A stretch of DNA of 45,788 bases from Streptomyces huiliensis (GTDB lineage: Bacteria > Actinomycetota > Actinomycetes > Streptomycetales > Streptomycetaceae). The notes under the pieces were generated by a model. The model saw only the letters and a list, made by a program, of their open reading frames with translations, had not been told where the DNA came from and ran no database searches. The position numbers and the translations under genes were made by a program. Positions 24,685 through 33,526 of the stretch are shown here, in pieces; within the stretch, counting starts at the first letter, position 1, and the number at the start of each line of letters is the position of its first letter. The DNA lies in the NCBI RefSeq assembly GCF_020037025.1, contig NZ_JAIQLH010000106.1, positions 1-45,788 on the forward strand, given 5' to 3'.

Positions 24685-26256
24685 TCAGATGTCGATGCCC
24701 TTGCGCCGCATGTAGGCCACGGGGTCGACGTCGCTGCCGTATGCGGGGCCGGTGCGGACTTCCATGTGGAGGTGGGGGCCGCTGACGTTGCCGGTGGCGC
24801 CCGATATGCCGATCTCCTGGCCGCCCTTGACCGTCTGACCGGCGGACACTTCGACCCGGGTCATGTGGGCGTACTGGCTGTACATGCCGTCTTCGTGCTT
24901 GATCACGACCTGGTTGCCGTAGGCGCCACCCGGGCCGGCCGAGACGACCGTGCCGGGGCCGATGGCGTGGATGGGCGTGCCGGAGGGGACCACGAAATCC
25001 ACGCCGGTGTGGTAGCCACTGGACCACATGCCGCCCGCCTGGTGGTAAGGGGTTCCGATGGAGCCATGGACAGGCCGCCCCCAATTCCCCGGAGCGGTGT
25101 CGGCCTCTACGACGCGGACCACCTTGCTGATGCGCGTGATCGGGGTCGTAGAATGGCGCCAACTGTCGTACGAGACCACGCGGGTCTGCGCGCCGGTATG
25201 AGGCGCTTCCACGATCTTCCCGTCGCCGATGTACATCCCGACGTGGCCCGGCAGAGCGTCCGACCCGTCGTACCCCGGGTTGAAAACCAGGTCGCCCGGA
25301 GCCGGGTGATCGATGTCGACTTGGTGGCCGATTTTTACCTGATCCCAGGTGGTCCGAGGAATGTCGACACCTGCCGACTTGTAAGCCTGCTGCATCAGGG
25401 ACGAACAGTCGCACCACTTGGCGGAGTTGCTCCCCAGCGGGTCGGTGCAGTCTCCGCCGAGCTGGTACCAGCCGCCGCGCTGCTTCATGGCCCACTCGAC
25501 CGCCTGGCGCGCTTTCTGCGCGGGGTTTTCACTCGTCCCCACCGAGCCGGCGAACCGTGGCGCATTCGCCATGATGTCCCTCACGTATCGGTATGTTTCA
25601 CCGCCGGCGAATGAAGGACCCGGGACACCCTTGCGATTATGTACGGCTCCCGGTCCTGCATTGTACCCGGCCAGGGCTAGCTCGATGGGGCTGCCATTGT
25701 ATTCAGGGTGTTTCTTGAAGTCCTTGAGGAGCCTGCACATCATCCTCCCTTGGGCAGGAATGGCATCCGCGGGATTCCATACGTCCTTCACCCCGTCGCC
25801 GTCCCCGTCAACCCCCTCAGTTTCCCATGTACTGTCGATGAACTGGGCGATTCCCTTCGCGAGGGGATTCTTGTCTTTGTCTTTGGATTCCGCGTCCCGC
25901 ATGAAATTGCTCTCTGCCGAGAGTTGGGCAGCGAGGATGGAGGCGGGGAGCCCGGCATCGCAAGCGTTCGCGGCTTTTATGATAAGGGGCGCGTATTCGG
26001 GAGGGACGGCCCCTTTCCCTACCTTCAGGGTGTTGGAGGCGAGGTTGTAGTCCCCTCCCTCGTCATCAGTCAGGAAAGCGGCGACAAAAAACAAGAGCCC
26101 TAGACCGATGGCAAGCGGACTGACGGCCAGAAGTGCGATCCCGGGTATCAGAATCTTCTTGAGATTCAAACTCCCCCCTCGTGTTGATGGCGCGAAGATT
26201 CCGGTCTCAGGTGAATCGTCCGCCGCGAAGCTCTGGCCAAGGATGGTCGGTCTCAA
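24685..26256 (-). CDS. Three-domain peptidoglycan hydrolase (lytic transglycosylase, NlpC/P60, M23), conjugation type
   Basis: A protein of up to 523 residues; the TTG at 26254-26256 is the outermost start, and a start nearer the membrane helix is possible. One membrane helix spans about 36-62. Residues about 85-230 are a lytic transglycosylase-like domain (E115 in SAESNF, LAGYNAGPGAV). Residues about 245-380 are NlpC/P60 (C284 in CDCSSL, H338 in PGHVGMYIG). Residues about 395-515 are M23 (H416 and D420 in HTGVDF, H495 and H497 in GPHLHMEV). Such wall-cutting proteins open the peptidoglycan for type IV secretion channels (VirB1/TcpG-like role). It is divergent from the T4SS-like operon. The 3' two thirds is high-GC; the membrane and transglycosylase part is AT-richer. 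Confidence 0.9.
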   Translation of the reverse strand: MRPTILGQSFAADDSPETGIFAPSTRGGSLNLKKILIPGIALLAVSPLAIGLGLLFFVAAFLTDDEGGDYNLASNTLKVGKGAVPPEYAPLIIKAANACDAGLPASILAAQLSAESNFMRDAESKDKDKNPLAKGIAQFIDSTWETEGVDGDGDGVKDVWNPADAIPAQGRMMCRLLKDFKKHPEYNGSPIELALAGYNAGPGAVHNRKGVPGPSFAGGETYRYVRDIMANAPRFAGSVGTSENPAQKARQAVEWAMKQRGGWYQLGGDCTDPLGSNSAKWCDCSSLMQQAYKSAGVDIPRTTWDQVKIGHQVDIDHPAPGDLVFNPGYDGSDALPGHVGMYIGDGKIVEAPHTGAQTRVVSYDSWRHSTTPITRISKVVRVVEADTAPGNWGRPVHGSIGTPYHQAGGMWSSGYHTGVDFVVPSGTPIHAIGPGTVVSAGPGGAYGNQVVIKHEDGMYSQYAHMTRVEVSAGQTVKGGQEIGISGATGNVSGPHLHMEVRTGPAYGSDVDPVAYMRRKGIDI

Positions 26257-26385
26257 GTCGCACCGTCAATCACTCCAGCACCGTGGGTAGTCACCAAAAG
26301 CCCCAAACTAGAAGCTAAGCCACTGAAGGCCCATGTTCGCTAAAAAGCGAGGAAAGGGACGAAAGGGCATGGTTGTTGACGGGAG
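26257..26385. promoter_or_regulatory. Divergent promoter region of the T4SS-like block
   Basis: 129 AT-richer bases between the hydrolase (leftward) and the ParA-like gene (rightward). No exact palindrome longer than 6 bp was seen. A TTGTTGAC near 26373 and GGGAGG just before 26386 serve the rightward gene. Confidence 0.4.
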
Positions 26386-27411
26386 GTGACCGACCGTGCC
26401 GTGTGCGTGCAGCAAAGAACTTGGCCCTACCAAGGACACCTGCTAGAAATGCACCTCAAGGTTTGGCCGAGAAAATACGGTTGCAATGCCGGGGGAGCTT
26501 TGGGCAGGAAAACGATTCTCGTTCCGCTGCCGACTCACGCCCGTCTGGCCTTACCTGTAATGTCGGCGGCCGGAGGCAGCGGCCGGTCCACGGTGGCGGG
26601 CCTCCTGGCCGGTTCCCTGGCCGCGGCGGGCACCGCCGCCGTGCTCGACACCGTGCCGCGGTTGTCCTCGCCCTGGCCGGCGTGGGTCACCTTCCCGGGC
26701 GGCGGCCTGTCGGCCGTCCCCTCCGACGTGCCTCTGTCGCGCCGTCAGGTTCGGGATGCCGCCTCGCGCTGTCAGGGCCCTGCCGGGGAGTGGCAGGTGC
26801 TGACCGACCATCAGGACTGGAGCTGCCCGCCGCTGTCGCTGCCCGCCGACCCCGCGGCCTGGTACCAGCTGGCGGCCATTGGGGGCTGGCAGACGGTCGT
26901 GGCCGACACTGGGCACGCCGTGGCCCACGACATCGTGACCGCCCGGTGCGAAGGCCGGCCGGGGACGACGGCGGCCTGGTGCGGACTGCCGTTCGCTGTT
27001 CCCGTGCTGTGCGCGGCGGCCAACGGCGACGGCGTCCAGGCGCTCCAGACCGCCGTCCAGGCCGCCACCGCCGAGGGCCTGCCGCTCCAGCGCACGGTCG
27101 TCGCCGTGGTCTCGCTCGCCGACGGTCGTCTGCCCGCCCCCGTACGCGCGGCCATCACCATGCTCCAGGGCAGGGTGTCGGCCGTCGTCACCGTGCCGTG
27201 GGACCCGCAGGTCCGCGTCGGCGGTCTGCGTGCCTTCGGCCGGCTCAAGGCCCGGACCGTCCAGGCCGGCACCGAGCTGGCCCAGGCCGTCCTCGACGCC
27301 GCGAAGACGGCCTGGGGCGACCCCCTGCCACCGGCCCCCGTTCCGGCAGCACTTCCTGCTGCCCGCTCACTTGACCATGCTTCCCCCGAACTCGAAGGAG
27401 CGTCGGCATGA
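26386..27411 (+). CDS. ParA/MinD-like protein with altered P-loop
   Basis: Up to 341 residues from GTG 26386; an ATG at 26448 is an alternative. A hydrophobic strand RLALPVMSAAGGSGRSTVAG (about 53-72) has the position and shape of a P-loop, but the lysine of GK[ST] is Arg67. Later strands AVLDTVP, TVVAVVSLAD and SAVVTVPWD follow the deviant-Walker ATPase plan. Comparable proteins precede the channel genes in actinobacterial conjugative loci (from memory). Its TGA overlaps the next ATG. It could be a nucleotide-binding partner that no longer hydrolyses ATP. Confidence 0.65.
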   Translation: MTDRAVCVQQRTWPYQGHLLEMHLKVWPRKYGCNAGGALGRKTILVPLPTHARLALPVMSAAGGSGRSTVAGLLAGSLAAAGTAAVLDTVPRLSSPWPAWVTFPGGGLSAVPSDVPLSRRQVRDAASRCQGPAGEWQVLTDHQDWSCPPLSLPADPAAWYQLAAIGGWQTVVADTGHAVAHDIVTARCEGRPGTTAAWCGLPFAVPVLCAAANGDGVQALQTAVQAATAEGLPLQRTVVAVVSLADGRLPAPVRAAITMLQGRVSAVVTVPWDPQVRVGGLRAFGRLKARTVQAGTELAQAVLDAAKTAWGDPLPPAPVPAALPAARSLDHASPELEGASA

Positions 27412-27719
27412 GCCAGCTTCTGCACCACGCCGTCACCTACCTTGCCGCCGACGGGCCTGTTCCGGACTTCAAGCCCACCGTGCCGGACAAGCTCAAGGAC
27501 CCCACCAGCAAGATCCTCGGCTGGGCCGCCGGTCTGGGCCTGGCCCTGGCGGTGCTCGGCGGGCTGACCGGATGGGGATGCGTGGCCGTCGGCCACAACT
27601 CCGAGCGCGCCGGCCTGGCGGCCCGCGGCAAGCAGGCGATCTTGTGGAGCCTCATAGCCGGCCTGGGCATCAGCGTCACCAGCGGCTTGGTGATGATGTT
27701 CTACAACATGGGCAAGTGA
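27408..27719 (+). CDS. Small two-helix membrane protein (VirB2-like position)
   Basis: A 103-residue protein with GAAGGAG upstream and an ATGA overlap with the preceding gene. Two membrane helices are at about residues 38-60 (ILGWAAGLGLALAVLGGL) and 78-98 (AILWSLIAGLGISVTSGLVM). A short extracytoplasmic start and a small loop NSERAGLAARGKQ connect them. The helix-loop-helix plan resembles VirB2-type pilins or small T4SS membrane subunits; no sequence signature proves it. Confidence 0.65.
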   Translation: MSQLLHHAVTYLAADGPVPDFKPTVPDKLKDPTSKILGWAAGLGLALAVLGGLTGWGCVAVGHNSERAGLAARGKQAILWSLIAGLGISVTSGLVMMFYNMGK

Positions 27720-27726
27720 GCGCCCG

Positions 27727-28503
27727 GTGGACTACCAAACGAGCGCCCGCAGAGCGCGCATACGTCTGTTGATCATCGGTGTCGCCGTCGTCGCGCTCCT
27801 TGTCGGTGGTGTCCTGCTGCTGACCGGTGGGGGCGAGAGCAGCGAGAAGAACCCTCCGGCGGCAAAGACTGCCAAGACGCCTACCGCGTCGCCGTCAGCC
27901 CCCGATCGTGTGCTGGGCCGCTCGGGGAACTGGACTCCCGCCACGTCTCGCCACCACACGATTCCCCGGAGCCGGGGGGTGAAAGACGGCGCCAGTGTCG
28001 GTTTCCCCCGGGGCTGGGTGGGGGGTCTGATAGCGGCGGTCCGTCACCAGCAGGAGCTGGACCTCCTCGACGACTCGATCGCGCGACGCCAGATGGAGGC
28101 CATCGTGTCGCGGGACTCCAAGGAAAGCGTCGACAAGTACGTATCCAAGGTGCGCACGGCGCGTGAAGCTGCCGGGCTTGCCCCCTCCGGCGGAACTCCC
28201 GCAGGCATTACCTTCACGACCCAGGTGAAAGCCGCTCGTATGCGCGCCGTGGCCTCTGATAGCGGTGAGGACGTCGTGGAAGTGTGGATGGCCTATGACC
28301 AATACGCCTCCCTGCCGGGAAAGGCCACTGACGATAACCCGCTGAAGGACCAGACGACGCACGTCTTCTACAAGTGGGAAGGCGACGACTGGAAACTCAC
28401 CGAAGAACCGAAGTACGTCAAGAAAACCTCCTACCCGATGCCGTGGGACCCGGATAGCAAACACGCCTGGGCAGATGACTGGAGACTGGTCGACGTTGAG
28501 TAG
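27727..28503 (+). CDS. VirB8/TcpC-like conjugation protein
   Basis: A 258-residue protein from GTG 27727. A single membrane helix at about 12-34 (LLIIGVAVVALLVGGVLLLT) is followed by a Pro/Lys linker and a periplasm-side domain with HTIPRSRG, VGFPRGWVGGLIAAVRHQ, and a C-terminal beta sheet VVEVWMAYDQYASL... HVFYKWEGDDWKL. One helix plus an NTF2-like fold is the VirB8/TcpC plan. The family call rests on this and on the operon position between a small membrane protein and a VirB6-like protein. Confidence 0.7.
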   Translation: MDYQTSARRARIRLLIIGVAVVALLVGGVLLLTGGGESSEKNPPAAKTAKTPTASPSAPDRVLGRSGNWTPATSRHHTIPRSRGVKDGASVGFPRGWVGGLIAAVRHQQELDLLDDSIARRQMEAIVSRDSKESVDKYVSKVRTAREAAGLAPSGGTPAGITFTTQVKAARMRAVASDSGEDVVEVWMAYDQYASLPGKATDDNPLKDQTTHVFYKWEGDDWKLTEEPKYVKKTSYPMPWDPDSKHAWADDWRLVDVE

Positions 28504-30457
28504 GTTCCTGGCGCGCTTTGGCGCGGTTTGCAGCGCGGCCATGATGATGCTGGCCTTTTTGGTCTCCTTCGCGACGGCAGCGGATAAGCCTGGCCCTCCG
28601 GAGGACTACCCCGAATGGCTACAAAAGGAAAGCATCACCATCGGTGTAGACGAGAAAACTCGCGCATATTGCAACCGCACTGATGCTGAGACATGGGAGA
28701 GGCGACACGGCGACCAAAAGCACTCATGCCGACCGCAGGTAAAGTGCCCTGAGGACTTCCCGGCGCAAACTGTCTGCGGCGATGAAGAGAACCCTCACCC
28801 TACCGACAAGCAGAAGGAAAACGTACAGGACGTCGCCCTGAGGCGGTGGCGTGAGGGTGCGCGAAAGCATAACTCGCCGGAGGACTATAAAAAGTTCGAC
28901 GAGTTTATGACCAACTGCTTGAAGAAGCAAGGTAAGCCTATTGAAAAATGCAAGTTGGAGCTGGGTGACAAGTTCACAAAGAATACTGGGCCGATCGATT
29001 GGCTGGCTGGCAAGATATCCGATCTGGCGTTCAAGGCGCTCAAGGAGGTCGCGGCGGTCATCGGCGAGGCCGTGATATGGCTGCTCCAACAGTTCGCCTC
29101 GTTCTTCGATGAAGTTTCTAGGGTCAATCTGGCGCAGACGGGAATCAAGCGGCCGACTGAGATCATGATGGGGGTATCCTCTCTCGTCGCGGCCTTCCTG
29201 CTGCTTATTCAGTTCGGCAAGGTGGGCATCTCCCAGCAGGGAGGGCCGCTCGCCACGGCGATTACCGGGCTGGCGAAATGGGGCTTTATCACCGCCACCT
29301 ACTGGATTTGCGTCCAGACGGCCCTGAACTGGTGCGACATCTTCAGCACCTCGATGATCGAGTTGACGGTCCAGGACGGCGACAAAGGCGCCAAGAAGGC
29401 CATGGAAGTCCAGTTGGGCACGATGTTCTCCGGCATGATCGGCGGCGCAGGAGCCGGTGGCGCCCTCATAGGCGGCGGCGGCATCGTGGCGCACTCCATC
29501 GGTGCGATTATCGTGCTCGGCATCCTGACGATCCTGGCCATCGGCATGTTGTGGATGGAGATGCTCGTTCGCCAGGCGGCGATCATGATCCTGGTCACCA
29601 TGATGCCGATCGCACTCGCCGGACAGATGCAGGACGCGACCAAGGAGTGGTGGCCCAAGGCCCGCAACGCCTTGATCGCGATGATCCTGATGAAGCCCGT
29701 GATCGTCATCTGCTTCTCCATTGGCTTCTCCGCGATGAAGGAGGGCCAGGGGATGCAAAACATTCTCGTCGGCCTGGTCATCTTCATCCTCTCCGGCTTC
29801 GCCTGGCCGGCGATCGCGAAGTTCATCACCTTCACCACCGTGGGGGCCGGTGCGGGCATGGCTTCCGGGATGGTCAGCTCCCTGGGATCGAGCGTGTCGT
29901 CGATGTTCGGCGGCAACCAGCCCGCGCTCGCGGGCCCGGGCACCGTCGGCGGCGGCAGCAACTACACGCGCGCCCTGGAGGGCGACAACGCGGCGACCGC
30001 CGGCGGAGGCGGGGGAGGCGGCTCCGGGTCCGGCAACGGCGGCAACCGGGGCGGCGGCTTCTGGTCGGCAGACGCGGTCAAGGGCCGCCTGAAGGGCACC
30101 GGCGGCGGCAGCCTCGGAACCCGGGCGCGCGCCAGCGCGGGGCTCGGCTTTCAGCTCGCCGCGCTCGGCAAGGACGCCGTCGAAAGCGGCTTCGGCAGCG
30201 CGGCCGCGCACGCCGGGCTCGACCAGGGTGGCCAGGGCGGCGGACGCCACGTCGTCATACCCCCGCGCTTCGGCGCCGGCGCCGGTGGCGGTGGCGGTGA
30301 GTCCGCCCCGCCGGCCGCCGGTTCACCAACGAACGAGAGCGAACCCCCGCAGCCAGCCGCCACCGCGCCGACGACCGCGCCCGCGTCACCGCGGCCGGAG
30401 TCGACGCCGCCGCCGAGCCCGACCGCGACGCCCCCCGCCCAGGGAGGTGACGCCTGA
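28475..30457 (+). CDS. VirB6/TrbL-like polytopic T4SS protein
   Basis: Up to 660 residues from ATG 28475, overlapping the previous gene by 29 bases; a TTG at 28496 is an alternative. A signal-like helix (AAMMMLAFLVSFATA) opens the protein. An extracytoplasmic domain with cysteines follows (to about 165; CNRTDAETWERRHG, CRPQVKCPEDFPAQTVC). About six membrane helices occupy 185-475 (LIQFGKVGIS, GIVAHSIGAIIVLGILTIL, MILVTMMPIALAGQMQ, NILVGLVIFILSGFAWPAI). A Gly/Ser/Pro-rich tail fills 500-660. This is the VirB6-type core with a large head domain. The first 600 bases are much AT-richer than the rest. Confidence 0.78.
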   Translation: MTGDWSTLSRFLARFGAVCSAAMMMLAFLVSFATAADKPGPPEDYPEWLQKESITIGVDEKTRAYCNRTDAETWERRHGDQKHSCRPQVKCPEDFPAQTVCGDEENPHPTDKQKENVQDVALRRWREGARKHNSPEDYKKFDEFMTNCLKKQGKPIEKCKLELGDKFTKNTGPIDWLAGKISDLAFKALKEVAAVIGEAVIWLLQQFASFFDEVSRVNLAQTGIKRPTEIMMGVSSLVAAFLLLIQFGKVGISQQGGPLATAITGLAKWGFITATYWICVQTALNWCDIFSTSMIELTVQDGDKGAKKAMEVQLGTMFSGMIGGAGAGGALIGGGGIVAHSIGAIIVLGILTILAIGMLWMEMLVRQAAIMILVTMMPIALAGQMQDATKEWWPKARNALIAMILMKPVIVICFSIGFSAMKEGQGMQNILVGLVIFILSGFAWPAIAKFITFTTVGAGAGMASGMVSSLGSSVSSMFGGNQPALAGPGTVGGGSNYTRALEGDNAATAGGGGGGGSGSGNGGNRGGGFWSADAVKGRLKGTGGGSLGTRARASAGLGFQLAALGKDAVESGFGSAAAHAGLDQGGQGGGRHVVIPPRFGAGAGGGGGESAPPAAGSPTNESEPPQPAATAPTTAPASPRPESTPPPSPTATPPAQGGDA

Positions 30458-31977
30458 TGTCCACTCCGAACACGTTCAGCGGGTGGCAGTCCGAGCGCTC
30501 GGGCTTCATGGGCAACCTCAGCGGCGTCGGCTTCGCCCTGGTGGCCGGCGCCTGCGTGGTCGCGCTCATCCCGATCTACCAGCACAGCTGGACCGCCGCC
30601 CTCGTCTTCCTCCCCCTCGCCGCACTGCTGCTCGTGCTCGCCTTCGGGCGGGTGCTCGGGCTGAGCGCGGACGAGTGGATCGTCCTCGCAGTAAGGCACC
30701 AGATCGCCGTGGCCACCAACCGCAACATCTTCCTCTCCGGCGTCTTCGCCCCCCGCACCAAGGACGGCGAACAGCCCATGGACCTGCCCGGGGTGCTCGC
30801 GCGCCTGCACCTGCTGGAGGCCCCCGACGGCCTGGGCGGCACCCTCGGCGTCATGCACAACCCGGTCGACGGCACCTACACCGCCATCTGCCGCGTGACC
30901 TTCCCTGGCCTCGCGCTGGTCGACACCGACCGGCAGAACGCCCGCGTGCGCGCCTGGGGCGCCTTCCTGCGCTCCCAGTGCAAGGAGGGCGGTGCGATCA
31001 CCCGGATCAGCGTCCACCAGCGCTCCCTGCCCGATGACGGCGCCGCCCTGCGGTCGTGGACGGAGCGCCACACCGCCGCCGAGGCACCGGCCGCGGCCGT
31101 CCAGGCACTGGGCGAGCTGATGGAAGGCGCCGGGCCGACCGCGACGATCCGCGAGACCTACCTCGCCCTGACCCTGTCCTCCTCGCGCGCGCGGCTGGCC
31201 ATCAAGGGCGCCGGCGGCGGGCAGATCGGCGCCGCGGCCGTCCTGGTACGCGAAATCCACGCGATGCAGGGCTCCCTGTCCAGCGCGGGCCTTCAGATCG
31301 TCGAGTGGCTCGGCCCCCGCGGCGTCGCGCAGGCCATCCGCACCGCCTACGACCCCGAGGCCCAACTCGCCCTTGCCGCCCGCAACACCGCCGCCGATGA
31401 CCCGGCCTGGTCGGGCGCCGAACGCGGCGTCGACCCCGAACTCGCCGGACCGGCCGCGACCGAGACCGGCTGGGGCCTGTACCGGCACGACGGCGCCTGG
31501 ACCGTCACCTACCAAGTCCGCGCCTTCCCCCGCAGCGAGGTCTACGCCACCTTCCTCCAGCCCCTGCTGCGCCCGCGCCAGAACGCCCGCCGCTCGCTCT
31601 CCCTCGTCTACGAACCGATTGGCCCGGCCAAGGCCCGCCAGGAACTCGCCCGCGAGAAGACCAAGCGCGACACCGCCCGCAAGCTGCGCGCGAAGACCGG
31701 CCGGGCAGAGTCCGAAGACGAGCGCCGCGAGGCGATGACCGCCCGCGCCCAGGACATCGCCCGCGCCTCCGGCCACGGCGTCGTCCGGCTGACGTGCCTG
31801 ATCGCCGTCACTGTCACCAGCCTCGACCAGTTGGAGACCGCCTGCGCCGAGCTCCAGGCCGACGCCTCCGACGCCGGGCTGGAGATCCGCCGGGTCTGGG
31901 GCGCGCAGGACGCCGCCTTCGCCGTCGCCGCCCTCCCGCTCGGGCAGGGCCTGCCGGAGCGAAGGGTGGGCATCTGA
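30457..31977 (+). CDS. SCO6880 family conjugation protein
   Basis: A 506-residue protein whose ATG overlaps the previous TGA (TGATG). Two adjacent membrane helices lie at about 23-68 (GFALVAGACVVALIPIYQHS, ALVFLPLAALLLVLAF). The large soluble part contains VFAPRTKDGEQPMDLPGVLA, TLSSSRARLAIKGAGGGQIG and a long charged helix (about 395-425). This is the SCO6880 family found before VirB4 in actinobacterial conjugation loci. The two-helix start resembles VirB3/PrgI and the remainder the VirB4 N-terminal domain, so it probably complements the shorter VirB4-like ATPase encoded next. It has no P-loop. Confidence 0.82.
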   Translation: MSTPNTFSGWQSERSGFMGNLSGVGFALVAGACVVALIPIYQHSWTAALVFLPLAALLLVLAFGRVLGLSADEWIVLAVRHQIAVATNRNIFLSGVFAPRTKDGEQPMDLPGVLARLHLLEAPDGLGGTLGVMHNPVDGTYTAICRVTFPGLALVDTDRQNARVRAWGAFLRSQCKEGGAITRISVHQRSLPDDGAALRSWTERHTAAEAPAAAVQALGELMEGAGPTATIRETYLALTLSSSRARLAIKGAGGGQIGAAAVLVREIHAMQGSLSSAGLQIVEWLGPRGVAQAIRTAYDPEAQLALAARNTAADDPAWSGAERGVDPELAGPAATETGWGLYRHDGAWTVTYQVRAFPRSEVYATFLQPLLRPRQNARRSLSLVYEPIGPAKARQELAREKTKRDTARKLRAKTGRAESEDERREAMTARAQDIARASGHGVVRLTCLIAVTVTSLDQLETACAELQADASDAGLEIRRVWGAQDAAFAVAALPLGQGLPERRVGI

Positions 31978-33524
31978 TGGCGCCGCTGTTCTCCCGGGGG
32001 AAGGACGACACCTCCCTCAAGGCCGCCACCATCTCCGACCTCCTCGACGCGCCCGCCGAGCCGGCCCCGGCGAAGACCAAGGTCTCCGCCCGAGATCTGC
32101 GGCGCTCGCGCCTGCTGGAGGACCCGGCGGCGGCCATGCGCGTGGCCCCCAAACGCGGGTGGTCCGGGCCGTTCGCCGGCCGCGCCGCGTCCCCTGCCAA
32201 GGTCGAGGTGGTGCGCGCCGACACCGAGCGGGCCAGCGGAATCTACCCGTTCCTGCACGCCGCTTCCCTGCCGCCGATCGGCGTCTACATCGGCTGGAAT
32301 ACCCTGACCATGCAGGCGTTCTCCGCCCATCCGGCCGCCTGGGTGCGCGAAGGGCTGTGCACGAACCCGAACGTGATGATCACCGGCATCCCCGGGTCCG
32401 GAAAGTCCGCGCACATCAAGGCCCTGTGCTTCCGCCTGATGGCCCTCGGCCACCGCACCCTGATCGCCGGAGACGTCAAGGGCGAGTACCGGGCCCTGTG
32501 CGAGCACCTCGGGGTCGAACCCGTCCGCCTCGGCCCCGGCCTGACCGGCCGGCTCAACCCGCTGGACGCCGGCCCCCTCGGCCACGGCCTGGAGAAGATC
32601 AGCGGCCCGGAGCTGAAGACCCGGCTCCAGGAGATCCACCGCCGCCGCCTCACCCTGCTCAAGGCCCTCCTCGAACTCCAGCTCAAGCGTACCCTCAAAC
32701 CGCAGGAAGAAGAGTGCCTCGACATCGCCGTCCGCGAGGTCACCGGCGAACTCCACGGCCAGAGCACCCTCAGCGTGCCCACCCTCCCGCTGGTCTACGA
32801 GCGGCTGAAGGACCCCACCGACGCGATGGCCCGCGAACTGCGCGTCCGCGGCGACGACGTCCAGCTCGCCCGCGAGCAGATGACCTCCCTGCGCTCCGCC
32901 CTCGGCGGCATGATCACCGGTCACCTCGGCGGCCTGTTTGACCAGCAGACCAGCATCGGCCTGGACTGGCAGGCCCCCATCCAGTCCGTGGACATCTCCG
33001 CCCTGGAGCAGTACGGGGACGAGACCGTCGCCATGGTCCTCACCTGCGTCTCCTCCTGGGCCCAGAGCGCCATCGACCGCCCCGGCGAACGGCCCTGGAT
33101 CGTGGTCCGCGACGAGCTGTGGCGGCAGATGCGTTCCGGCGGCGCCGCCATGGTCCGCAAGATCGACGCCGACCTCCGGCTCTCCCGCGCCACCGGCACC
33201 ATCCAGCTCCTGGCCACCCACCGCCTGTCCGACTTCGAAGCCGTCGGCTCCGCCGGCAGCGAGGCCGTCGCCATCGCCAAGGACCTCATCGCCTCCTGCG
33301 AGACCCGCATCCAACTCGCTCAGGACACCAAGCCCCTGCGCCTGACCCGTGAGGCCATCGGCCTCACCGACGCTGAATGCGACCTCATCGGCTCCTGGGG
33401 CGCCGGACAACGTGGCCGCGCCCTGTGGAAGGTCGGCCGCGGCGGCGGCTCCCACGCGGTCCAGCTCATGCTCTCCCATACCGAGCGCAAGCTCTTCGAA
33501 ACCGACGAGCGGATGGTGATCTGA
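31977..33524 (+). CDS. VirB4/TraC-like conjugation ATPase
   Basis: A 515-residue protein starting in a TGATG overlap. The Walker A motif is GIPGSGKS (137-144); a Walker B-like strand is IVVRDELW (about 371-378), and a LLATHRLSDF segment follows like the sensor strand of the family. There is no membrane helix. It is shorter than classical VirB4 (about 800), in line with the N-terminal module being on the SCO6880-family protein. It would power substrate transfer or channel assembly at the inner face of the membrane. Confidence 0.88.
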   Translation: MAPLFSRGKDDTSLKAATISDLLDAPAEPAPAKTKVSARDLRRSRLLEDPAAAMRVAPKRGWSGPFAGRAASPAKVEVVRADTERASGIYPFLHAASLPPIGVYIGWNTLTMQAFSAHPAAWVREGLCTNPNVMITGIPGSGKSAHIKALCFRLMALGHRTLIAGDVKGEYRALCEHLGVEPVRLGPGLTGRLNPLDAGPLGHGLEKISGPELKTRLQEIHRRRLTLLKALLELQLKRTLKPQEEECLDIAVREVTGELHGQSTLSVPTLPLVYERLKDPTDAMARELRVRGDDVQLAREQMTSLRSALGGMITGHLGGLFDQQTSIGLDWQAPIQSVDISALEQYGDETVAMVLTCVSSWAQSAIDRPGERPWIVVRDELWRQMRSGGAAMVRKIDADLRLSRATGTIQLLATHRLSDFEAVGSAGSEAVAIAKDLIASCETRIQLAQDTKPLRLTREAIGLTDAECDLIGSWGAGQRGRALWKVGRGGGSHAVQLMLSHTERKLFETDERMVI

Positions 33525-33526
33525 CG

